Source: Mytilus trossulus (lineage: Eukaryota > Mollusca > Bivalvia > Mytilida > Mytilidae). From it: a stretch of 64,000 nucleotides of DNA. The translations under genes were made by a program, and so were the position numbers. The stretch covers positions 38,820,171-38,884,170 of the forward strand of contig NC_086383.1 in assembly GCF_036588685.1 (NCBI RefSeq). Direction: 5' to 3'. A model generated the notes under the pieces. It had not been told where the DNA came from. It saw only the letters and a program-made list of their open reading frames with translations, and made no database searches. Below are positions 46,083 to 57,100 of this stretch, in pieces; the stretch's first letter is position 1, and each line of letters starts with the position of its first letter.

Positions 46083-46115
46083 TATCCACCTGGATATGAC
46101 GACAAGTTTATGTAA
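46083..46115 (+). pseudogene. Partial third copy of the PSMF1 terminal exon
   Basis: Encodes YPPGYDDKFM then stop in one frame, followed by the same agatctgctaaaaa downstream text. The normal acceptor is lost; use of the nearby ccactcag would put the sequence in the wrong phase. Probably non-functional. Confidence 0.6.
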
Positions 46116-46682
46116 GAGAGTCTTAGAGAGATCTGCTAAAAATTAGACATTTTCTGGTTATACTCATGTAAAATTCATTATAGTTGATTATGGTATGCAG
46201 ACTGTTTTACTGTTCTTCTCCCTTCAGTATCTTTATTCACATTAACCCTTTCCTTTTGAAACCTTTATATACTACTTCATTTGAAACACTTAGTCTTGGA
46301 AACAGCTGTATTATCATTCATTTAATGTGCCCGTCCCAACTCAGGATGGAACCTGAAATTCAGTGGTTGGAGTTTGTTGCTGTTTGTTGTATTGGTTTTG
46401 CTTTTGAATGGTTTTTACATAATTCATTTGGGGGCTACTTTGACCACTGAACCATGAAAATGAGATCAATGTCAGAAGACACCTGCCAGTTGGACATGTT
46501 CAACTTACGATCCTTCCATACATCAGATATAGTACACCTATTGCTTATAGTATCTGAGACACCACCAAGACTTAAATCTTGTTCACTGATTCATGAAATG
46601 ACATTGAGGTCAATTGAAAACTGTCTGATAGGCATCAGGAACTTGCAAAGTACGCTCATACCAAATGTAGTCATCTTTTTAC

Positions 46683-46963
46683 TTAAGGTGGTACCTAACA
46701 CTACAGGGAGATAACTCTGTAAAATCAGCCTAACGTTTTATTTACGTTGTGTTAATAAGGGAATATAAAGCTTCTTAATGATTAAAATTGGTGTTTGTCA
46801 AATTGCTATGTAACCAGTGTAATTTTTCTGACAAAACGTTTGGTTCAAAATTTTTGAATTTTTTATATTTTTGTTATAGGGTAAAAGTAAATACTTTTGC
46901 AAAATTTGATGAAAATTAAACGAGCCAAATTAATTTTCGTAAAAGTGTTGGGTACCACCTTAA
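46683..46963 (+). mobile_element. TTAA MITE (GGTGGTACC family), copy 2
   Basis: Left TTAAGGTGGTACCTAACACT, right AGTGTTGGGTACCACCTTAA: 20-bp inverted ends with one mismatch, TTAA at both borders. 281 bp. The best-preserved copy in the window. Confidence 0.78.
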
Positions 46964-48205
46964 GAAATTAAGAATACTGAAGATCTTAACTTTTTCTAAA
47001 GAAGCCACTCAACCATGAAAATGAAGTAATGGACAATGGACATCTGAAATATTAAGCTTTTAAAAAGTTAGCCACTGGCTCCAGATAACTATCCCTATGT
47101 CTATCTTTCTGCAACAGAAGTTACAGGCTCGACAGAAATAACTGATGAATAAACAAAACAAAAATAAAACTATGCTTTAATAAAGAAAACAATTTTTAAC
47201 AAAGATCAATACATAATTCTACACAAATCCAATCTGATCCAAATATAGATTCTGTGTCCACACTTGCAGGATCTGACAACACTGGGTTCTACTTTCTGTT
47301 TTGAAGACTTCTTCGGATTCCACGGTTTTGTTTTGATGATATACATTCAATAATAAACTGCCACTCGCATTGCACCAAAAAAATCTTACCAGAAAAATAA
47401 GTATTTTTTGAATCTATGAACATTTTGACATTTATACATATTTTGTTTGTTTTGTACACACATTGTTGTCAAAATAATGAAATAATTTTATGTGACTGTC
47501 ATACAATTTGATGATAGAAGTAAGAGATTTTTTTCTGTGGAAGGATCTCCTGAACAGAAACTAGAATAGTGTGTTGTAAGATCCTTGTGGACGAAGCGTG
47601 GACGCAGAATTTATATTTAAATCTGATTGACACAAATCAATCTCGATATTGCATCATCCCAATTGTTCACTATACTGTACAAGATATTTTTAGCAGTATA
47701 TTAGTTAAAGGTGTATATTACATTTGAGCTAATTAAAATTCAACAATTCTTTAAATATGGGGTATATGTAGCTTCAAGTTCCTATAATCACTATCTTGAG
47801 GTTTCTTATCAGCATTATGCTGTCAAAGAAAATCATTACAATGTGGGGTTTTTTATTAGAAAATTAGACAGTTTCAGCTTTGCAATAAAAAAAAAACCTT
47901 ACATTTATAATTTCAGCAGTGTTTTTCCTTCATAAAATATTTTTGAGGTCTCATTTACGGTACATGATTTATAAGATCTCGTTTTCAACATTGATCAGTG
48001 ATTGACAATAGCAATTCACATTAATTGCTAAATTAACAGTATTTTACAAATGAATTCTTGTCAAAAGTTGATTGGACTTCAAAAATTACTTTGACCAAAA
48101 TCTTTAACCTGAAGCAGGACAGACGAATGAATGAAAGAGCAAAAGGACAAACAGACCGGAAAACATAAGGCCCAATGGTAGGGTATAAAAAATCTTTTAC
48201 ATTAC

Positions 48206-48807
48206 TACTGTGGATTCATTATTATTCGTTCGAAACACTGGTGAACCACAAATTCAAAATTAAGAAATAATTCATGGGGGCTTGAATATATCGTGATTTT
48301 ACCACAGGTTGTCCCTTTATGACAAATATTTTACCCTGAGCTATAGCGAGGGGTAAAATATCGTCATAAAAGGACAACCCGTGGTAAAATGAAGACATAT
48401 TCAAGCCCCTATTAATTATTTCGATTCTATTAGTACAAATACGTGATAGTTTTGGATCGAAGTGCTCTAGGTAAAGGCATTATTTGTCATTCTTTTCTGT
48501 GTATTTTCCCATAAAATGCTTATATTATTACGTCATCTTTCTATGACGTCCGGTAGCTCATTCATAAAAAAGCATGATGAGGGAGTACGATAGGAACAGC
48601 CCAAACAATATATTCATATTTTACCACAGGTATGTACTCAAGGCATTTGAAGGACATTATGTTAGAATGTTAAACGAATATCATATTTTCAATAGGCTTT
48701 GTATACAGAGATTGGCAAAACCAGGATATCAAATATCCATGAAAATGCAAGTTTTCAACAATCTACCAAAATTGATACCAACAAAAAAAAATAAATAATC
48801 CACAGTA
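48206..48807. mobile_element. MITE (ACTGTGGATTCATT family) interrupted by a foldback insert
   Basis: Left part tactgtggattcattattat to ~48262; right part from ~48660 (gttagaatgttaaacgaata) to aataatccacagta. Between them lies an insert starting with the 48264-48420 hairpin. Confidence 0.55.
48264..48420. repeat. Long hairpin (~60-70-bp arms)
   Basis: The arms gggggcttgaatata, ttaccacaggttgtcc and aatattttaccc are mirrored by gggtaaaatat, ggacaacccgtggtaa and atattcaagcccc around the loop tgagctatagcga. A nearly continuous foldback. Confidence 0.8.
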
Positions 48808-49795
48808 TACTAGGTCAGTTTGGTTTCACTTATATGTATTTACAAATACCTGTATGTTTTCACCGTATTTCACAACCTTGACGTAATGTTTAACTTTCAA
48901 AAACTTAACATTTAAGAAAAGCACTATAAAATTGCAAAGTCAGAAAATGACATATGAATACTAGTTTTTTTATACTACTGACCAAGTTAATAACAAATAC
49001 ATGGTTTGTAAATGTTTATACATGTTATACAAGTTGATGCCTTCAATTCTAAAGAAAACATGAAAATAGGGTTTTCATTTTTTTTTAAAAGTGTTATTCA
49101 ATTTGCATGGGGCTTAGTGAATAAAACCATTATTTTAAACAAAATTCAACACAACAAGAAGTCATGTATATAAAAAAACAAATTACAAGCTAAATCTGTT
49201 GAATACACTGACCAATTTCACAATTAATAACCCTTATTATATGTGACCTAACTAAAGATATTTTCATGTAAAAAATATAAAACTGCTATAATATTCATAA
49301 TTCTATAGTATAATACATTTGAAACTCTGTCACTGTACAGTCAACAATTCTAAATGTGAAATAATTTCAATATTATTTTTTTCAATAGAACAAATATCTA
49401 AAAAATAAATTGAGCTGAGTCAAAATTAGACTATATAAACAAGCATTGTTAACCTTTCAGTTAATGCCTTTTTTTACAATTTTTAATTTCCTCCATTCAT
49501 TTCCAATAACTAAAGGAGAATCCTCAATATATTATAATTTATCATTATAGAAGGGTTTCAATTGACACAATTTAAGGAATAGTTACTTCCCTTTCCTTAC
49601 TATGGTGAGGATTTTTATCAGACCTTCTTGTACCCCATGTAGCAATTTGCACAGTCAAATAAAAAGCTCAACAATTTAACCTTTTAAAATGACAGCCAAT
49701 AGAAACCATTCAAACTCAAACTACATCATATTGAAACATTTGTCAGTTTATGGTAGAAAATTAATTTTAAATAAATCAAGATTCATTAAGGTGGT

Positions 49796-50081
49796 ACCTA
49801 ACACTACAGGAAGATAACTCTTTAAAATCTGCAAAACGTTTCAATGACATTGTGTTGTTAAGGGAATATTAAGCTTGTCAATGATCAAAATTAGTGTTTG
49901 TCAAAATGCTATATAACCATGATAACCAGTGTATTTTTTCTGATAAAATGGTTGGTTCAAATTTTCTGAAATTTTTATACATGTACTTTTCTTAAATGGT
50001 CAATTTAAATACTTTGCCAAAATTTTATGAAAATTAAAAGAGCCAAATTAATTTTAGTGAAGGTGTTTGGTACCACCTTAA
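49796..50081 (+). mobile_element. TTAA MITE (GGTGGTACC family), copy 3
   Basis: TTAAGGTGGTACCTAACACT on the left, tggtaccaccttaa on the right; same interior blocks as copy 2 (gataactct, aatgatcaaaatta, gagccaaattaatttta). Confidence 0.75.
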
Positions 50082-50704
50082 ACAAACCCTGTAAAATATC
50101 CAGTACACACTGCTTAATTATCAACTATCATTAGTATAAACATTTCAAAAGAATACACAGCAAAAATATTTCATAAAATATTAAATAAATTAATTATGAT
50201 TTGTTTCTTAAAACAGCACATACAGCAGTTGAAACTAAGTGGCAAGATTTGTTGTGTAAAAATCTAAATATTCAAAGCCTCTGTTGATACTGAACTCATT
50301 GTTATAATGCCTAATGGCTTAAAAAATAAATCTACTTTGGATAAATATCAGCATTAAATAAATAAATCAATGTCCATAATTCACAATAAATGCAGTACAA
50401 AAGTTTAAATATTCTATGAATCTTGTTCTTTAGAAATCAATTATGTGTATAGCAAATTCAAACATGGGAGAAAATCTAATTTTCTATTTATAATTTATCT
50501 GGTTAATTAAGTAGTTGTAAAGCTTTTCTAAATAATGTCATATTAAAAACTTGAATAAGATGAACAAGTTTAGATTTAAATGGTTAACTTGGGCAATTTC
50601 TCTACTACCATGAACTCTTAAACATGTAATGGTTTCAATGGGTCACCCTGTAAACTTGTATGACGGGAAACTCCCTAACCTGCATGGTTTTTCCCAAATG
50701 TAAT

Positions 50705-51165
50705 TTTTGAACTGGTTCATTGAAATTTGATGACACTTGGTTTTAAAAATCACATTTGGAAGAGAAGAACTCAGTTGAAAAGAGCACATAAAACTTCAAT
50801 AGTCAACAAAATTACTGTTGAGTGGATCATTAAAACTTGATAACACTTGGTTTTATAAATCATACCCGGAAGAGATGAATTCAGTTGAAAAGAGTACTCA
50901 AAACTCAGTGAAAGTTTTTCATAGTCAACAAATTACTTTTGAGCAAATTATTGAAATTTGACAACACTTGGTTTTATAAATAATTCATGGAAGAGAGAAA
51001 TTCAGTTGAAAAGATCACACAAAACTAACAAAGTTTTATATGGTCAATACATAACTCCAATGAATTTTGACTGTTGGTTTTAAAAATCCATTTGGAAGAG
51101 TCGCATTCAGCTGAAAAGAGCACACATCACTTCTTTAAAGTATTTTATGGTCAATAATTAGTTCA
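50705..51165. repeat. Four imperfect 106-121-bp tandem repeats next to the TRAPPC9-like stop
   Basis: Each copy has acacttggttttaaaaat (or a variant), ggaagag, ttcagttgaaaagag and tatggtcaa or tagtcaac. Starts of the shared word lie near 50733, 50843, 50964 and 51070. The array begins immediately beyond the stop codon on the gene strand, so it probably forms part of the 3'UTR. Confidence 0.65.
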
Positions 51166-51171
51166 TTTATT

Positions 51172-54100
51172 TTATCGATCCTCTTCATCAACAATCAACA
51201 GAATCTTATAACATTTAAACACTATACTTTCAGCGTTAGTCCGTCTCACTGTGAATTTAACATTCAATGTATAATGTCCACTAACATGAAATAGGAATGA
51301 TGTTGAAAAATTCACAGCACTAGAAACATCAACCTGAAAAATAGTTATAAATTTTGGTTAATTGCACACACAATTGCTTTTCAAAAGGTTTAAACCCAGT
51401 ATATAGTATGATTGTTGGTGATTTAACGCCACTTTTAAGCACCAATATTTCATAGGTGTAAGTTTTTATTGGTGAAGGAATCTGGAGTGCCCAGAGAAAA
51501 CCTCTGACCTTTAATAGAAAAAAAGACAATCCGAGTCAATTAAGATTGGAGTCAAGTGCGAGCAGGGTTTGACAGCCAATGTTTGTGTATCTAATGTCCT
51601 TAAAGAAGGTTATTTCATAAACAAACAATATTAGCTCAGACATAATTAGAATTGTTGAGGTATGATTTCATGTTTCAGATGATTTTATCTTAAATTTCTG
51701 AAGGTCTTTTTAAGCATTTTTTTTAGTAGATGTTTTCTTACATTATAGAGTAAAGTGTATTTCCATTTTGGTTACATGTTTGTTTTCATATGCCTTTTGC
51801 CACGGCCGCAATGATACAACAAAAAGATGAATGCAACAGCTTGTTAGAAGTCATGTGCCTGTTTCAAGACAGAAATTGTCTCAATGATAGTATGTTTGTT
51901 CTGTTCTAACATCATTGTTAATATAATGGAATTGTATGCAATTGTCATATAAGTGAAAGGTTTAGCTAACTATAAAACCAGGATAAATCCACCATTTTCA
52001 ACATAAGAAAATTCTAATACCAAGTCAGGAATATGAGAGTTATTATCCATTCGTTTAATGTGTTTGAGCTTTTGATTTTGCAATTTGATTAGGAACTTTC
52101 TGTTTAGAATTTCTCTCAGAGTCCATTATTTTTGTGACTACACTTTTATTATATCTTAATGTTTTTATCATGTAGGGAATTTGGTTTCGATTGCATATCG
52201 GGGTAGTATCAGTTTCATTTATTTACAATTTTCTAATGCTATGAGCACATTCTTGCATCACATATTATGATTTGTAGACACTAATCTATTGTTGAAGATT
52301 GTTGATTCTAAAATTTACCTGATGAAGGTAAATAAGAAAGCTTTACACAGTCTCGAAGATTTATATTCACGCTATTTTTATATGCGCGAAAAATAAATTA
52401 TATATGGACCTAGTTAATTTATCATGTCATTGGGTTGATGTCTGGTTTACTTTCTATATCTTTTTTTATTTATACTTGATACCAAAAGACAACAGTAAAT
52501 TCAGAAATTAATGCATGCATTTATTTGTGGGAATTCTTGAGACCAATAAGAAATTATGATATCCAATTGTGGTTACATAAATTCTATGAAGAAAAAATCA
52601 CAACTGAAATTGTGAATGTGAGTTTTTATAGTTGCAATCTAGGAATAGTCACAAATTCATATCAATAAAACCTTAAACAATAATTTCTGAATTTACAGTA
52701 CTGTTAACCAACTTATTTTCATGGATACTTTACTTTGGGTTTAGCCCTTTCTTAACTATTTCGCAGCAATTAAATTTTGCGATTCTAAAATTTACCTGAT
52801 GAAGATAAATAAGAAAGCTTTACATAGTCGCATCGATTTATATTCACGCTATTTTCATATGCGCACAAATAAATTGTTCGAAAAATTAGTTGGTTTACGG
52901 TATTTGATAACAGGTCAACATATGTTAGCTTCAGGTTGTTATATGTACAGAGTTTTAGACATATATTTACTCACATTTGGCACCAAAAGAGAATCTGTTC
53001 CCATTAAAGTACACATACTGTCTATCTCACCATTAACTTTACTACAGCATGATACTTCAAGTTCACCTTCACTGGCCTCTAAATCTGGTCAAAATAATTA
53101 GCTTCATATTGTATTAATATTGATTGATTAGTGTTGGCTTAATGCCAAATAAACTCATCATAGATACCAGTAATAAATTTTATATATACGTGAGACGCAA
53201 GTTTCGTTTTCAAAAGACTCATCAGTGACGCTGGAATCCCAAAAAAGTTAAAAAGGCCAAATAAAGTACGAAGTTGAAGAGCATTGAGGACCAAAATTCC
53301 TAAAAGTTTTGCCAAATACAGCTAAGGTCATCTTTGCCTGAGGTAGAAAACCCTTGGTTTTTCAAAAAATTTTGTAAACAGTTAATTTATAAATATATTA
53401 ATATCAATGATAATTCCCAACTCAGCATAAAATGGATATATTAAATACTCAACTTGATAAACTTTGGAAACACAAAATTTTAATTTTCTTATCAATTTTC
53501 AAACATACAAAAATTAAAGAGTGTAAGCAATTAAAAATTTACAAAATAGCTATTTGCCATATGAAAAATATTAAGAATAATTGAGATATAAACAACTGTT
53601 TGTTTTATAGTTCATATTTTCCAAACTTTCAATTTTCAGTGTTCTCTTGTCTATATGGTTCATTTTGTAGTTTTTGTTTTAGTTTTCTGGGTAGCATTTC
53701 CTGGTTCTATAGATTTTCAACAATCTGATTGTTACTGTATCACAACTGCTTTCATTATTCTTCAGCAACTCATTTTACATAAAAACTCACCAGAAAAAAA
53801 AATGTAAAGGCAAAATATTAATTTTGAAGTATAACTTACGATCATATAACCCTTTTCTCCTTAATGGCGCCTTTTGACACCTGTGTAGTACCTCATTTGA
53901 AACCCTTCGACTTCAAAGTGTCTGCAGTAGACTTAATAAAATGTGTATTCAATATGAAAAGAAATATTAAAGGAATTTCCAACTTAAATTTATTTGGTGA
54001 AATATTTGTTTTTCACAATGCATTAATACTGTAAAGCATATTTTCAGCTTTTATTGAAAAATCCTATGCGAATCAAGTATTCTAAAAAAAACATTTCTAT

Positions 54101-57100
54101 GGAGGAAAGGGTTAAAGATTTTTGGAGAAAAGAGCCATAGCACCAACTAATTGTTTATAAAAATCTTGATAACATTTGTATTGAATAGATCAATTGAATA
54201 TAAGTTTTACACAACAATTGAATATAAGTTATACACAATCCATTTGAAATGTGATACTTGCCTTCTTTCAAGGTCAGATTAACATCCAATAACAACAGTC
54301 TACCAACTAATACTTCAGGATTACAGGTATCAGTATAAAACTCATCATTTATTCTTATATCTGAAAAAAATAATGCAAACTTATATTATGACTATCTGGA
54401 CCATGTGTTGTTTATATTGTTGCTTTGGTTTTTTTGAGTATTTTTTATGCCTCACCTACTGTTGTAGATGAACATTTTGTTTTCTTGTCTGTACATCCGT
54501 TTATTCATCTGTCCATTAATTCGTCTGTCATGCTTCAGGTTAACATTTTTAGTGAAATTGAATTCCAATCAACTTGAAACATAGTACACATGTTTCCTAT
54601 GATATGATCTTTCTACTTTAAATGCCAAAACAAATTTTGGACCCCAATTTCACGGTCCACTGAAGACAATGAGCAAAGCCCATACCGCATAGTCAGCTAT
54701 AAAAGGCCCTGATAAGACAATGTAAACAATTCAAACGAGAAAACTAACGGCCTTATTTCTGTGAAAAAAAATGAAGGAAAAAAGATGCCCATTTAATGTT
54801 TGCGGTTGTATAAAAATTGTTAGTTACCCCATCCCATTCATTATACCCCTCTCCATGCATTATTTCATCATTATCAAATATCTTACCCCATGACACCTTT
54901 GATACTGTGATTAACTCCAACTGTTCTTTAGTCCATTTAAGATGTTCAATACTAGCTTTACCACAACATGATTCTGATGGCTATTTAAAAGTCAAGGAAA
55001 TTAGTTTTTCTTTTCTGATTAGTATAGAACAAAAAGTTTCGAAAGCAAATTTACATATCTAACATTGTTGGGTTGATGTTTAGACGAGTTGTATATACAT
55101 AATGTACACAGCCATGTATCACTATCATTGCTGGTGATCCAATGGATAAATCTGTTGTAGAGTTGCCACTGACTCAGACATTCTTATATACATAAATAAT
55201 ACACAGTACATATTTTAAAAGGCCTTCCTTACACCCCACTTAAGGACGTGACAAAACACAAGCCATCATTTGAAGAATCTCATTTGTCCATTTCAAAGTA
55301 TAAGGTTGATGGGCAATCTTAAGAGGTTTTTCATAAATTTTGTAAATTGTTGAACATTTAGATTTTGATTCACCTGTGATCATGTTTTCCCTCAAATCAT
55401 CATATCTATTCAACTAAATTGATAATTGTAATGGGGAATGAGGAGCAGAAAACAGACGAAAACCATCAAAGGGTGAGAAAATACCATACTGTGAGACGAT
55501 CTTCAGCTAGCCCCTTAACAAAAATGTGTTCTAGGTAAGTGATAGATAATAAACGTGATACTAAACTCTGAATTATATAAATGAACTAAAATCAAAAATC
55601 ATACAAGACTAACAAAGGGCCAGAGGCTCCTGACTTGGGACAGGTGCAAAAATGTGGTTAGGTTAAAATGAATGTCATACTAAACTCTAAAATACAAAGG
55701 ATACAATATTCCATCGGATGTCCACAAAGCTAGCTAAGAATTGACTATAATGATTGGAATGTCCTATATGTTTAATCACTGTGTTCTTCAGGTCTATTGA
55801 TGGCTCTGGTTCAGGAGGAAAAATACACCTCTCTACCTGTACAGATACCCTGTAAATATAGAATTTAAAGAACGTTATATTTGTCACAATCCATCCCATA
55901 TTTCATAGCTTCAAATTTGTTACAATCAATCCCATATTTCAAATCTGCAAATTTGTCACAATCAATCCCATATTTCATAGCTGCAAATTTGTCACAATCA
56001 ATTCCTTAATTCATATCAGGAAATTTGTCATGATCAATCCCATATTCCATAGCTTCAAATTTGTTACAATCAATCCCATATTTCAAATCTGCAAATTTGT
56101 CACAATCCAATCCCATATTTTATAAGTAGAACTTTGTTACAATTTAAACCATATTTCACAGCTGCAAAGGAGTAGGTCCGGTAAGGACCGATTTTGGCCT
56201 CAAATTTAAGTTTCATCTGACGAAAGATTTTGACCACTTTTCAAACACTTAAGTGTCTATTTCATACGATTCAATTAATTTATGTGCAAGATTTTACCTT
56301 AATTAGTCATTAAAAACGATCCGATTCAAGCTCAAATATGAAAAATCTACCAAATATGCGAAAAAATGTCACTTTTCAGATGGTTTTTGTCAAAAACAAA
56401 AGTGGCCGCATCCGTGTTCATCCTCAATCTTTACATATGTTATGTATTATCATCAAATACAACTTCCATTTCAACATTTTGGATGAACACGAATGCGGCC
56501 ACTTTCGTTTTACCCGGAAACTGTCTAAAATTTAACTAAAATGCTGGAATTGTGAAGATGTAAACATCAACCCAACAATGTTAGATCTGTAAATTTGCTT
56601 TCGCAAATTTTTGGTTCTTCCCTCGCCAGGATTCGAACCCATGCCACTGTGATATCGTGACACCAAATCGCCTGCACTGCAGCCGTCCCGCTAGACCACA
56701 CGACAACCTGGGCTCTCAAAAAAAGAGCTTTCGGTGGGCATGTGTTACCTTTCCACGTCAGTTTTAATCTAGCGGCGTACTACAGTACATGATATATAAG
56801 GCATGAAGATGTTATATATATATATTGCATGGACTGTCAATCTTTATAGGATATTCTAAACAACTTAATACTGGGTTCTGGTTTTGTTTAATACCTTCTC
56901 ACTTCTTCTAGTTCTAAGATAACATTTTGATCAGCAGTGTACTGCACATCTATCTGATGTCCACTCACATTCTTTACATCAAATACTAAAACACAGTGGT
57001 CAGGGCTGTAATATAAAGATAAGTGTGTAGTTAGGACATCAAAACACAGTGGTCAGGGCTGTAATATAAAGATAAGTGTGTAGTTAGGACATCAAAACAC

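Larger units (their letters stand above)
46116..51171. other. Convergent intergenic region, PSMF1 to TRAPPC9-like gene
   Basis: No gene recognised. Frames at 46184-46450 and 46454-46714 resemble nothing known to me. Contains TTAA MITEs at 46683-46963 and 49796-50081, a family E fragment at 48055-48185 (gttgattggacttcaaaa, tttaacctgaagcaggacag), an interrupted MITE at 48206-48807 and imperfect 106-121-bp repeats at 50705-51165. Confidence 0.45.

Noticed and set aside
46184..46714. Two adjacent frames of 86-88 codons as genes downstream of PSMF1
   Set aside because: No recognisable domain, no splice or start context, and the second runs into a TTAA MITE.
55880..56168. CRISPR-like array because of the 36-bp period
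   Set aside because: Repeats are contiguous with no unique spacers, no cas genes, and the host is an animal.
56620..56720. tRNA gene on the minus strand
   Set aside because: A and B boxes fit, but no proper acceptor stem or anticodon arm forms and the sequence continues into a SINE body.
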